Assembly: GCF_030209435.1 (NCBI RefSeq)
Contig: NZ_JARVRX010000001.1
Span: 620,001 to 684,000 of the forward strand
Direction of reading: 5' to 3'
DNA from: Mycolicibacterium sp. lyk4-40-TYG-92
GTDB lineage: Bacteria; Actinomycetota; Actinomycetes; Mycobacteriales; Mycobacteriaceae
Length of the DNA: 64,000 nucleotides
Positions 15,926 to 24,084 of this stretch are shown piece by piece. Numbering within the stretch: position 1 is the first letter of the stretch; every line of letters starts with the position of its first letter. The notes below the pieces were generated by a model. The model worked only from the letters and a program-made list of their open reading frames with translations. It was not told where the DNA came from and did not search any database. The translations under genes were made by a program, and so were the position numbers.

Positions 15926-18900
15926 CAGATCCGCCGTTCCGCGTCGAGCAGCGGCTGCCACAGCCGGCGCGCGTAGGCGCCCAGTCGAGTGGTCTCACCC
16001 CGGACGGCGACCTCGTCGGGCCGCAGCGGATCGAGCAGCATGTGCAACGGCGCCGCCGGACCCCAGACCTCGACGTTTTCGGCGCCGTCCTTCTCGAACC
16101 GCCATTCCGACTCGGCGCTCCGCTCCGGTGCCGGGTCGTCGAATTGGCGTGCCCGGGCCCATTCCAGGGACGTCTTCAAGGGCAGCGGCAGCGGTTCGCG
16201 GCGACCCGCGTCGTAGATCGCGACCAGGTCCCGTAACACCGAAAGCGGTTGCTCGGGAGGCTGATACCCCGTGGCATGCACGCCGCCCCGCGGGCCACGC
16301 CCGATGCAGTACGCCTCCCACGCGCGCCCCGGTACACCCGCCGCCAACGCCACCAGGGTGACCCAGGCCTGCAGCCGATGTTTGGCACCCAGTTTCGAAT
16401 AGGTGACCGTCACTGTGCGGTCCTGCCACAACGGGGCGACGGTGCCGGTGAGCCGGCGGCCCATGCCCGGTTCGCCGCCGATGTCGACACTGATGTCCAG
16501 CGCGCTCGCCTCGCCCCGCTGCAACGATCGGGCGGCCGTCGCCAGTTCCATGGCCTCACCGCGGATTTCGTTGGCCTGACGCCAGCCGAGCCGGCCCGGC
16601 GGCAGCGTGCCGCGCCGCCACTGGGCACCGATGACGAAGTCGGGGTCCCGGCCGATCTTGAGGTCGTCGAGCATGCGTTCCCCGACTTCCCACCTACCGA
16701 GGCCGTCGATGGCGACCGGGATGGCGTCCGACAATTCGTCGGCGTCCCACGGCAGCGTGTAGTCCAGCGCCCGGAAGAACCCCTTCACCGGGTTCGCGAA
16801 GTACCTCAATAGCTCGGCGAGTTCGACGTCTCCGCATGGTGATTCCTCGAGCGGGCCGTCGATGAGCCGCGGCTTCGGCCGGCGTTCCCCGAGGACGGCC
16901 CTGGCCCCGCGCAGCGCTGCCGGGTCGTAGGTGAACGGCCGGTCCGGCACCAGCCCGTCAGGCGCGGCGCTGACGGTGCGAATATCGAAGGGCTGCAACG
17001 GGTGATCGGCCACGATGCGGTTGCGGACAGGTTCGGTCGTGGTCCGGTCCAGCGCGTCGAGCAGTTCCTGCACCGGGACCGCGGGCGGCCGATGCTCACC
17101 GGAGTGCTCGTCGGTGCCGGTGTACGTGATGACCAGGGTGTCGGTGGCCGCGCAGATGGCATCGAGCAGCAACTGCCGGTCCTCCGAACGGATGTCGCGT
17201 TCACCGGTCAGCGGACGACGCGCCAGGATGTCGTCGCCGTCGGCGATGTTGGTGCGCGGAAAGACCCCGTCGTCGAGCCCGACAAGGCACACCACGCGAT
17301 GCGGCACCGAGCGCATCGGGACCATGGTGCACACCGTCAGCGTGCCGGTGCGGAAGTTGGCGCGGGTCGGGCGGCCGGCCAGTTGCCGGTGCAGCAGGGA
17401 CCGCACATCGGGTAGCCGCAGCGTCGTGCCGGACCGAGAGCCCGCGTGGGACAACACTTTCGCCAGTTCGCGGTCGAGTTGCGCCTGCTGCCACTGTTCG
17501 TCGGGGCCGACCCGGGTGAGCAGCGCGACGCCGTCGCGCAGGACCTCGACCCAGCTGTCCAGCGGTTGCGCGCCGGTGAGGCGGTCGACGACGCCGCACA
17601 ACCGCTGCACGTATTCCGCCAGCCGGCCGGCGAGTTCGACGCGGTTCGAGTCGACGTCGTCGAGTGGCAACGCGGTACCCAGCCAGTCCTGCGAGTCGTC
17701 GGACATCGCCGCGCCCACGAGCAGGCGGTCGACCCCGAACTGCCAGGTGTTCTGCGGGTACCGCTGCAGCGCGTACGGGGTGCGGTGCGCAGCGTCGAAA
17801 CCCCACCGAATACCGGCTGCGCCAACCCATTCGGTGAGGTCCACCAGATCGTCGTCGCCCCACGCGAAGCGGCGGCGCACCGACTCGCTGTGCGCCAGGC
17901 TCAGCACCGCACTGGCGGTGGCCCGGCCGTCGGCGATGTCGAGCAGTTCGGCCAGCACCCCGAGCAGGGGATTGGTCTGGGTCAGCGCGCGGTCCGCCAA
18001 CCGGACCCGCAGGCCTTGCGCCGGGTGGCCGAGGTCGGCATGCTCACCCGCCCCGAACGCCGCGGTGATCAGTGGCGCGTAGGTTTCGATGTCGGGGCAC
18101 ATCACCAGGATGTCGCGCGGCTGCAGCGTCTCGTCGTCGTCGAGCAGACCCAGCAGCACGTCGCGCAGGACGTCGATCTGCCGGGCCGCGCCGTGACAGC
18201 GATGGATCTGCACGGACCGGTCGTCCTTTGCGAGCTGTCGGCCGCCGGGACGCACCGCGTCGGCCGAGATGTCGGACTGCAGCCGGCCGAGCAGCGTGTC
18301 CGGGAATCCGGTACGGGGGTGGAACTGATCGGTCTGTGCGGCGGGCAGGCCGCGTTGCAGCTCCCGCAGGTCGCGGCCGAGGGTCTGCAGCAGTGGGTGG
18401 CCCACCCGCAACCGGCTGGTGTCCGCGCGCCGCGGCTCCTGACCGTGCAGGTCGGACAGCGACTGCCACAACGGGTCGCTGGGGTGCGGCAACCACAGGT
18501 GCAGATCGTGATGCGTGGCCAAGGCCCCGAGCAGTTCGAGGTCTGCCGCGGGCAACCGGGTATGCCCGAACAGCGACAGCCGCGGTGGCAGCTCGGACGG
18601 CGAATCGATCAGCCGGGCCAGGGTTTTCGCCTGCCGTACCGGCGGCGGGTCGGCGTCGACGTGTGCGGCGGTCGCTCGCCACAGCTGCGGTTGCCAGAGC
18701 AGGTCGTCGTCCAGCCGGCCGCCCGCGCCGTCGGAGTCGCCGCCCGCCAGCCAGTCGGCGAGCATCGCCGGCCGAGCCTTGGCGTAGGCGTCGAACAGGC
18801 CCGCCAGCCGCCGGGCCACCGCGTACCGGCGGCCCTGCCGCAGCTGGGTTTCCTCGGGATTGCCCAGTTCTGCGCAGCCGAGATGCGCGGTGAGGGTGTT

Positions 18901-19236
18901 CGCCCACGCCGGACGACTCACCACCGCGGCGTCGACGACCTCGAGCAGCGGCCACACCAGCGCGTCGGGCTCCCACGGGTTGTCATCCACCGTGCCGGTG
19001 ATCTCGGCGAGAAGCGATGTGGGGGAGCGGAACTCGATACCCGCACACACGCCGTCGTGCGCCGCGCCGCTGCCGAGCACATGTGACAGCTGCTGGCTGA
19101 GCCAGCGTTCCATGCCGCGCGCGGACACCAGCACGAGCTCGGCCGCGAACGGGTCGGACAGCGGTTCGGCGAGCAGCGCACCCAGCCCGGCGGCCAGCGC
19201 GCCGGTGTCTTCGGCTCGGTGCAGGTGTAGCGCCAT
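15925..19236 (-). CDS. recC: exodeoxyribonuclease V subunit gamma, RecC
   Basis: 1103 residues. RecC is the Chi-recognition scaffold of RecBCD, a degenerate helicase/nuclease. N-terminal MALHLHRAEDTGALAAGLGA and LVSARGMERWLSQQLSHVLG are characteristic, as are ILVMCPDIETYAPLI, HRVVCLVGLDDGVFPR and ALDYTLPWDADEL further on. Walker residues are not conserved, as usual for RecC. First gene of the recC-recB-recD operon; in mycobacteria this complex serves mainly single-strand annealing. Confidence 0.96.
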   Translation of the reverse strand: MALHLHRAEDTGALAAGLGALLAEPLSDPFAAELVLVSARGMERWLSQQLSHVLGSGAAHDGVCAGIEFRSPTSLLAEITGTVDDNPWEPDALVWPLLEVVDAAVVSRPAWANTLTAHLGCAELGNPEETQLRQGRRYAVARRLAGLFDAYAKARPAMLADWLAGGDSDGAGGRLDDDLLWQPQLWRATAAHVDADPPPVRQAKTLARLIDSPSELPPRLSLFGHTRLPAADLELLGALATHHDLHLWLPHPSDPLWQSLSDLHGQEPRRADTSRLRVGHPLLQTLGRDLRELQRGLPAAQTDQFHPRTGFPDTLLGRLQSDISADAVRPGGRQLAKDDRSVQIHRCHGAARQIDVLRDVLLGLLDDDETLQPRDILVMCPDIETYAPLITAAFGAGEHADLGHPAQGLRVRLADRALTQTNPLLGVLAELLDIADGRATASAVLSLAHSESVRRRFAWGDDDLVDLTEWVGAAGIRWGFDAAHRTPYALQRYPQNTWQFGVDRLLVGAAMSDDSQDWLGTALPLDDVDSNRVELAGRLAEYVQRLCGVVDRLTGAQPLDSWVEVLRDGVALLTRVGPDEQWQQAQLDRELAKVLSHAGSRSGTTLRLPDVRSLLHRQLAGRPTRANFRTGTLTVCTMVPMRSVPHRVVCLVGLDDGVFPRTNIADGDDILARRPLTGERDIRSEDRQLLLDAICAATDTLVITYTGTDEHSGEHRPPAVPVQELLDALDRTTTEPVRNRIVADHPLQPFDIRTVSAAPDGLVPDRPFTYDPAALRGARAVLGERRPKPRLIDGPLEESPCGDVELAELLRYFANPVKGFFRALDYTLPWDADELSDAIPVAIDGLGRWEVGERMLDDLKIGRDPDFVIGAQWRRGTLPPGRLGWRQANEIRGEAMELATAARSLQRGEASALDISVDIGGEPGMGRRLTGTVAPLWQDRTVTVTYSKLGAKHRLQAWVTLVALAAGVPGRAWEAYCIGRGPRGGVHATGYQPPEQPLSVLRDLVAIYDAGRREPLPLPLKTSLEWARARQFDDPAPERSAESEWRFEKDGAENVEVWGPAAPLHMLLDPLRPDEVAVRGETTRLGAYARRLWQPLLDAERRI

Positions 19237-19283
19237 CGGCTCACCCTAGGCCGGGCGACCGACAGCTTTGTCGATGTGTGGCC

Positions 19284-19982
19284 TTACCCGCCGAACTCGG
19301 CGGCCAGGCCGTCGATGCCGGCCTGGATCGCGGCCAGTCCGTCGGCGCGGGCCTTGAGCTTGCTCGCCAGGTGGTGCCGGGTGTGCAGCGTCGCGGCGAA
19401 TCCGGCGGCCACCTCCTGCGCGCGGCTCAGCACGTCCTCCGGCGCCACGACCTCGTCGAGCCAGCCGCCGGCGCGTGCCTCTTCACCGGTGAACGTCGCG
19501 GCCAGGCCGACCGCCCGCTGGAAGGCCGAATTGGTCAGCCGCATGCGGAGGATTTCGATGCAGGACTGCGGCACCGTCATGCCGATGGCCACCTCGTTGG
19601 CCTGACAGCGCACCGTGGGCGACCCGACCCGATGGTCGCCGGAGCACAGGAGGAACGAGCCGCCGGCAATCGCGTGTCCGGTGGCGGCGACCACCACGGG
19701 CACAGGGAAGCGCAGCAGGCGGACGTTCAGCTCGACGCCGCCGCGCAGCATGGCCAGCCCGGCTGCCGCGTCACCGGAGCCGAAGATGGCGAGGTCGAAC
19801 CCGGCGCTCAACACGCGGTTGTTGCCGGCGATGACGATGGCCTTGACCTCGTCCGATTGCTCGGCCCGGTCGAGCGCGTCGTGGATGTTCTGTTGCATCG
19901 TCGGGCTCAGGACGTTGACCTTGCCGTCGTCCAGCGTGATCGTGGCAACCGCATCGGTCACGGAGTAGGTGACGGTGCTCAT
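19284..19982 (-). CDS. echA3: enoyl-CoA hydratase/isomerase family protein, EchA3-like
   Basis: 232 residues, crotonase fold. VSPTMQQNIHDALDRAE-type N-terminal helices, the oxyanion motif AGNNRVLSAGFDLAIF and the second oxyanion loop GHAIAGGSFLLCSGDHRVGS are visible. Known members hydrate or isomerise enoyl-CoA in beta-oxidation, though many short crotonase proteins of this group act on other acyl-CoAs. Position next to recC is the same as Rv0632c in M. tuberculosis. The substrate cannot be told. Confidence 0.88.
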   Translation of the reverse strand: MSTVTYSVTDAVATITLDDGKVNVLSPTMQQNIHDALDRAEQSDEVKAIVIAGNNRVLSAGFDLAIFGSGDAAAGLAMLRGGVELNVRLLRFPVPVVVAATGHAIAGGSFLLCSGDHRVGSPTVRCQANEVAIGMTVPQSCIEILRMRLTNSAFQRAVGLAATFTGEEARAGGWLDEVVAPEDVLSRAQEVAAGFAATLHTRHHLASKLKARADGLAAIQAGIDGLAAEFGG

Positions 19983-20057
19983 CGGTTCTCCCTCGGTCGG
20001 TTCCCGGGCCGGGAACGGGTGTGAGCCGATGCTAGACGTGCCGTCGGTCGCGTCCGG

Positions 20058-20894
20058 TCAGTGGACGGCGTTGCGGTGCCGGCCCTTCGGGCCGTCGTCG
20101 AACCACTGGATTTCCAGTTCGGTGGTCTCGTCGGTGGCGCGACTGCGCCACCGGTCCTGCGTCTCCCGGACGGCCCGGTTCATCCGGTCGATCTCGGCGC
20201 GGAAGACTTCGGGCTGCGTCTCCTTGGAGGCGTAGTGGAAGTACGTCAGCACGCTGCGAAGCAGCTCGAGCTTCTGCTTCTCGCGCTTCGCGAGGTCGTG
20301 CGTCGTCATCAGCTCCAACCGCTGCACGGGCTGCAGCGCGGCCCAGTCGAGCACGGCCTTCGACTCGAACTCGCGGGGCTTGCGCCCGAACCGCGATTTC
20401 TTACCCTGCGCAGGCGCCGGCATGTCGTAGTAGGTGAGCGTCCCCTCGAACCGGGACCGGATCGACCCACCCAGCTCCTCGCGGCTGATCGCCGAGTCCC
20501 AGACGGTTCGCCATTCCTGCCCCGGGGCCAGGACCGAGAGTTCGCTGGGCAGTCGCAGCTCGGTGACGTCGAGCTCGCCGTCGTGATCGGAATCCTCGTA
20601 GATGGCGACCGTCGGATGATTGGTGAATTCGAACGAGATGTTGTGCGCCGCGGTCTGCCCGAAGTTGCGGACCACCAACTCGATCAGATGCCAGTCCGAC
20701 GCGTGCGGCTCCATGAACATGGTCACCTGCGGGCGGACCTGATCCTGCTTGAGCTGCCGATTCTTGGACAGCTGCCGGTTCACGACGATCAGTACGACGA
20801 TGCCGAATGCCAGTGCGGCCCACGCCGCGATGGCCAGCCAGCTGCCTGATCCCAGCCCTGTCAGGTCGTCCCAGCGTTGCGCTATCCAGTCCAC
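20058..20894 (-). CDS. membrane-anchored protein of unknown function (Rv0633c-like)
   Basis: 278 residues with one N-terminal transmembrane helix (WLAIAAWAALAFGIVVLIVV, about residues 19-38), a basic linker NRQLSKNRQLKQ, a beta-rich domain (QVRPQVTMFMEPH, LIELVVRNFGQTAAHNISFEF) and a charged C-terminal helical part with RAEIDRMNRAVRETQDRWR. The length and its place between echA3 and the glyoxalase-like gene match Rv0633c. The C-terminal domain probably faces the cytosol. No catalytic motif seen. Confidence 0.8.
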   Translation of the reverse strand: MDWIAQRWDDLTGLGSGSWLAIAAWAALAFGIVVLIVVNRQLSKNRQLKQDQVRPQVTMFMEPHASDWHLIELVVRNFGQTAAHNISFEFTNHPTVAIYEDSDHDGELDVTELRLPSELSVLAPGQEWRTVWDSAISREELGGSIRSRFEGTLTYYDMPAPAQGKKSRFGRKPREFESKAVLDWAALQPVQRLELMTTHDLAKREKQKLELLRSVLTYFHYASKETQPEVFRAEIDRMNRAVRETQDRWRSRATDETTELEIQWFDDGPKGRHRNAVH

Positions 20895-20993
20895 CGCGCC
20901 ATCCAGTCGTCAAGTCACCGATCGGTTATCCGACACTGAGACTAATATTCGCTGGTTGACTTGTACAACGGAGCGCAAAAGGTAGCTGCGTCG

Positions 20994-21707
20994 CTAGCCG
21001 CCCATGAGCATGCGCCACTGGTCCAGGTCGCGCGCCCGGTAGACGTAGTTGGTGCGACGGACGTCGTCGAGCGGCGCGCTGGGTTCGGCGGAGTACCAGT
21101 GTCCGGGGAAGACCGTCGGATCGCCGGGCAACGCGGCCAGTGCCTGCAGACTGCGGAACATGTCGTCGACGTTCCCGCCCGGGAAATCGGTGCGGCCGCA
21201 GCCCTCCAGGAACAGCGTGTCGCCGGCGACCAATCGCCCGTCGAGCAGGAAGCACTGGCTGCCCGGCGTGTGTCCGGGCGTGTGCAGCAGTTCGATCGGC
21301 ACAGCCCCGACCTGCACGACGTCGCCGTGCTGGTGGGACGTCAGCTCCGACGGCGCGATGCCGGTGACCCGCGAAACCCAGTCCGCCTCGTGGGCGTTGA
21401 CGTGCACCGGCACGCTCATCCGCTCCAGCAGCTCGGCCAGGCCCTTGAGTTCGAAGCCCATCATCGAGCCGCCGACGTGGTCGGGGTGGTGGTGCGTGAC
21501 GAGGACACCGGACAGGTGCATGCCGTCGGCCTCCAGGACGTCGACCAGATCGCCCGCGGCGTAGGCCGGGTCGACCACCACGCAGTCGCCGGTCTCGCGG
21601 TCGCCGATGAGGTAGGCGAAGTTGCGCATCTGCGCCGCGATGGGATCGGTCGCCGCGAAGTCGCGGCCGGCGAGCAACTGGCGGAAATACAGGCGGTCAT
21701 CAGGCAT
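20994..21707 (-). CDS. metallo-beta-lactamase fold hydrolase, glyoxalase II-like
   Basis: 237 residues. The binuclear zinc motif is intact: VLVTHHHPDHVGG (H-x-H-x-D-H), ELLHTPGHTPGSQCF with the third His, LVAGDTLFLEGCGRTD with the bridging Asp, and VFPGHWY with the last His. Glyoxalase II-type enzymes hydrolyse thioesters such as S-lactoylglutathione; mycobacteria use mycothiol, so a mycothiol thioester or persulfide substrate is possible. Same place as Rv0634c. Confidence 0.9.
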   Translation of the reverse strand: MPDDRLYFRQLLAGRDFAATDPIAAQMRNFAYLIGDRETGDCVVVDPAYAAGDLVDVLEADGMHLSGVLVTHHHPDHVGGSMMGFELKGLAELLERMSVPVHVNAHEADWVSRVTGIAPSELTSHQHGDVVQVGAVPIELLHTPGHTPGSQCFLLDGRLVAGDTLFLEGCGRTDFPGGNVDDMFRSLQALAALPGDPTVFPGHWYSAEPSAPLDDVRRTNYVYRARDLDQWRMLMGG

Positions 21708-21817
21708 GCCGACAGCCTAGGAGGGTGGTCGGCGCGCGTTGAAGTGCGTGGCGGCAATCTCGCGGCGCATTTCGCATGCCGATTGAAACCGCGTACCGAT
21801 TTCGGGCTCACGGCGTA

Positions 21818-21865
21818 CCTGACGTCAATCAGGAGCGGTGGGGCCGCTTGCTTATTGAAGCCAGG
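21818..21865 (+). repeat. hairpin repeat A, upstream of the first DUF559 gene
   Basis: Arms CCTGACGTCAAT (21818-21829) and ATTGAAGCCAGG (21854-21865) pair at 10 of 12 positions, with a perfect inner stem AGCGG/CCGCT (21834-21838, 21844-21848). It shares arm sequences and orientation with hairpins B and C downstream of the same gene. No protein-coding explanation is seen for it. Confidence 0.7.
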
Positions 21866-21972
21866 GATTACGCGACGGACCGGCAATTCACAGTCCGGCG
21901 TTCATCCACAGTCTGGACTCGGCGACAGCCGGTGAACGTGGCAGTGTCGGCGGCCGGCGACAACATCGCGCT

Positions 21973-22812
21973 ATGCGGGTATTCGTCGGCAGCGAGGCGT
22001 TGGCCGCGGGAAAGGTCACGCGCAATGACCTGCGGCGGCACTACCGGCGCATGTTCCCGGGCGTCTACGGACCGCCTGAGCCCACCATCCGGGACCGGGC
22101 GCGGGGCGCGTGGTTGTGGTCCGGCCGCCGGGGTGTCGTCACGGGGGTGGCGGCGTCGGCGCTGCACTGGGCGAAATACGTCGACGACGACGTCCCTATC
22201 GAGCTGCTCTGGGCGAACGGCCATGCGCCGAGTGGCTTGATCGTCCGGAACGAGGCGTACACCGCGGCCGAGGTCACGACCTATGACGGCATTCCACTCA
22301 CCACACCGGCTCGAACGATCTTCGACCTGGGTCGGCACCTCGACCGCGATGAGGCGGTCGCGCGGATCGACGCACTGTTGTGGGTGGGTCGGGTCGGCGT
22401 GTGTGACGTTCTGCCGATCGCCGCCCGGTATCCGCGGGCGCGCGGTCTCGGCCGGCTGCGAACGGCGCTGGAGCTGGCCGACGACGGGGCCGAGTCGCCG
22501 CGGGAGTCGCGGCTGCGCCTGCTCCTCACCGATGCGGGGATGCGCCCGCCCGACACTCAGATCCCGGTCTATGACGGCAATTGCCTGATCACCAAGTTCG
22601 ACATGGGGTGGAAGCAGCTTCTGGTCGGGGTGCAATACGACGGAGGTCACCATCAGACCGATCGCGAGCAGTATGTGCGCGACGTGAAGGCGCTGCCCAA
22701 GCTCGAGGCGAGAAACTGGATCGTCATCAAGGTGCTCAAGGAGGACACCGACGATGACGTCCTGGCCCGGGTGTCGGCGGCCTTGTACCGCCGTGGGTGG
22801 CGAGCGGCGTAG
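21973..22812 (+). CDS. AbiEi-type winged helix plus DUF559 (endonuclease-fold) protein, copy 1
   Basis: 279 residues from ATG 21973, without a visible ribosome site, so possibly leaderless. The N terminus (AAGKVTRNDLRRHYRRMFPGVY) fits the winged-helix of AbiEi-type proteins; the middle (YDGIPLTTPARTIFDLGRHL) is typical of this mycobacterial family; the C terminus (KFDMGWKQLLVGVQYDGGHH, then LEARNWIVIKVL) is a DUF559/Vsr-like restriction-endonuclease fold. The usual acidic residue of the third motif is Gln here (VQYDG), so activity is uncertain. A distant relative is at 58490-59389. No toxin partner is adjacent. Hairpins lie on both sides. Confidence 0.8.
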   Translation: MRVFVGSEALAAGKVTRNDLRRHYRRMFPGVYGPPEPTIRDRARGAWLWSGRRGVVTGVAASALHWAKYVDDDVPIELLWANGHAPSGLIVRNEAYTAAEVTTYDGIPLTTPARTIFDLGRHLDRDEAVARIDALLWVGRVGVCDVLPIAARYPRARGLGRLRTALELADDGAESPRESRLRLLLTDAGMRPPDTQIPVYDGNCLITKFDMGWKQLLVGVQYDGGHHQTDREQYVRDVKALPKLEARNWIVIKVLKEDTDDDVLARVSAALYRRGWRAA

Positions 22813-22817
22813 CAGTA

Positions 22818-22864
22818 CCTGAGTGCAATCAGCACGGCTATGAAGAACGGTGATTGAGCCCAGG
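22818..22864 (+). repeat. hairpin repeat B, downstream of the first DUF559 gene
   Basis: Arms CCTGAGTGCAATCA (22818-22831) and TGATTGAGCCCAGG (22851-22864) pair with a perfect six-base inner part CAATCA/TGATTG and outer CCTG/CAGG. It begins 6 bases after the gene's stop and is exactly 1000 bases from the equivalent base of hairpin A. Confidence 0.7.
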
Positions 22865-22888
22865 GATCGTTTCGGCGCCGCAGAAGTA

Positions 22889-22936
22889 CCTGGCTTCAAT
22901 CGGCGCGTGACAACGCGGGTCGTGATGGAAGCCAGG
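22889..22936 (+). repeat. hairpin repeat C, downstream of the first DUF559 gene
   Basis: The best-formed copy: CCTGGCTTC (22889-22897) pairs perfectly with GAAGCCAGG (22928-22936), with ATC/GAT after one mismatch and an inner CGCGT/ACGCG stem. It is a direct repeat of hairpin B at a 71-base offset. Confidence 0.75.
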
Positions 22937-23093
22937 GATTTTCGCACCTGATTTCCGGGCACACCTGGCACCGACTGGCCGGAGTTGTCGGCAACAGCGC
23001 GACATGTCGTGGCCGAAGCCAAGTGGAAAACCAGGAGCAAACCCGTCGCAGGTACGCCCCAACGAGCCAAAATAGTGTGATTGAGCTGCCGTT

Positions 23094-23123
23094 TTGGCAG
23101 GTGAAACAGCGAGACGGTAACCT
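23094..23123 (+). promoter_or_regulatory. sigma-A-like promoter before tRNA-Thr
   Basis: TTGGCA (23094-23099) and TAACCT (23118-23123) with an 18-base spacer, ending 55 bases before tRNA-Thr. The -35 matches TTGACA at five of six positions; the -10 is weaker. It is positioned to drive tRNA-Thr, tRNA-Met and perhaps rpmG-hadABC. Confidence 0.5.
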
Positions 23124-23178
23124 CTTTAAGGCCCACGGGGCAGACGGTCGTAACCGGCAGTCCGAAACCGAGGGTCAG

Positions 23179-23251
23179 GCCCCCTTAGCTCAGTCGGCAG
23201 AGCGTTTCCATGGTAAGGAAAAGGTCAACGGTTCGATTCCGTTAGGGGGCT
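23179..23251 (+). tRNA. tRNA-Thr (anticodon GGT)
   Basis: A complete cloverleaf: acceptor GCCCCCT/AGGGGGC, D-arm GCTC/GAGC, anticodon arm TTTCC-ATGGTAA-GGAAA with anticodon GGT, T-arm AACGG/CCGTT with loop TTCGATT, discriminator T. CCA is not encoded. Same tRNA as at this locus in M. tuberculosis. Confidence 0.97.
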
Positions 23252-23318
23252 CGGTGGACATATGGCGAGCGGAGCGACGGAAGTAAAAAGCCGCCGCTGC
23301 GCCGCCTGTGTCTGTCGG

Positions 23319-23395
23319 GGCGGTGTAGCTCAGCTGGTTAGAGCGCACGACTCATAATCGTGAGGTCGGGAGATCGAGCCTCCCCACCGCTACCA
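23319..23395 (+). tRNA. tRNA-Met (anticodon CAT), elongator type, CCA encoded
   Basis: Acceptor GGCGGTG/CACCGCT (G1-T72 wobble), D-arm GCTC/GAGC, anticodon arm CACGA-CTCATAA-TCGTG with anticodon CAT, T-stem GGGAG/CTCCC. The T-loop reads ATCGAGC, giving A at position 54 in place of the near-universal T. Discriminator A23392 is followed by an encoded CCA, unlike the other two tRNAs here. The paired 1-72 end argues for the elongator rather than the initiator. Confidence 0.95.
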
Positions 23396-23430
23396 GCACA
23401 ACAGAGATTCGAAGCGAAAGAGGCAGAGAC

Positions 23431-23598
23431 GTGGCGTCGAGTACCGACGTACGGCCGAAGATCACCTTGGCCTGCGAGGTGTGCAAACACCGTAACTACA
23501 TCACCAAGAAGAACCGTCGCAACGACCCGGATCGTCTTGAGATCAAGAAGTTCTGCCCGAACTGCGGTACGCACCAGCCGCACAAAGAGTCGCGTTAG
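23431..23598 (+). CDS. rpmG: 50S ribosomal protein L33 (zinc-ribbon form)
   Basis: 55 residues from GTG 23431, with AGGCAGAG upstream. [20 protein letters not shown] and [16 protein letters not shown] show two CxxC pairs, so this is the zinc-binding (C+) paralogue; mycobacteria usually carry a second zinc-free copy elsewhere, induced by zinc starvation. It sits between tRNA-Met and hadA, as rpmG2 does in M. tuberculosis, and is probably co-transcribed with hadABC (9-base gap). Confidence 0.95.
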
Positions 23599-23607
23599 CC
23601 ACTCGTC

Positions 23608-24084
23608 GTGGGTCTGGCGGAACTTGTCGGGTACCACTACCGGCATCCCGAGTGCTACGAGGTCGGTCGCGAGAAGATCCGAGAGCACGCGATCGCCGTC
23701 CAGAACGACGACGCCTGCTTCCACCGGGAGTCGGCAGCCGCCGAACTCGGTTATGACGCGCTGCTGGCACCGTTGACGTTCATCAGCATTTTCGGTTATC
23801 AGGCGCAGCTGGCGATGTTCCAGGACGCCGGTATCGCCATTTCCGACGCCAAGATCATTCACATCGACCAGTCGCTGACTTTCCTGCAGCCGATCAAGGC
23901 GGGGGACAAGCTGTTCTACGACGTGTACGTCGACTCGTTTCGTCAGGCGCACGGCACCGACATCATCGTGACCAAGAACATCATCACCAACGATCGTGGT
24001 GAGGTTGTGCAGGAGGCCTACACGACCCTGGCGGGTCGGTCGGGCGACGACGGAGATAAGGGATTCTCAGATGGCACTTCGTGA
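23608..24084 (+). CDS. hadA: (3R)-hydroxyacyl-ACP dehydratase subunit HadA
   Basis: 158 residues from GTG 23608. HadA is the substrate-recognition subunit of the HadAB dehydratase in the FAS-II cycle that extends meromycolic acids. The hot-dog fold aligns with the M. tuberculosis protein throughout: YEVGREKIREHAIAVQNDDA, LLAPLTFISIFGYQAQ, GDKLFYDVYVDSFRQAHGT. The residue equivalent to M. tuberculosis Cys61, target of activated thiacetazone and isoxyl, is Ser (Ser60). Overlaps hadB by 14 bases. Confidence 0.96.
   Translation: MGLAELVGYHYRHPECYEVGREKIREHAIAVQNDDACFHRESAAAELGYDALLAPLTFISIFGYQAQLAMFQDAGIAISDAKIIHIDQSLTFLQPIKAGDKLFYDVYVDSFRQAHGTDIIVTKNIITNDRGEVVQEAYTTLAGRSGDDGDKGFSDGTS

Larger units (their letters stand above)
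22813..23178. other. 366-bp non-coding region: hairpins B and C plus the tRNA-Thr promoter
   Basis: Between the DUF559 gene and tRNA-Thr there is no credible gene. The left third holds hairpins B and C (22818-22936), and the right end holds a promoter-like element at 23094-23123. The sequence between about 22945 and 23090 shows nothing I can name. Confidence 0.7.

Noticed and set aside
22818..22936. Hairpins B and C as a short CRISPR-like array
   Set aside because: Only two copies, self-complementary arms, 71-bp spacing and no cas genes in the window.
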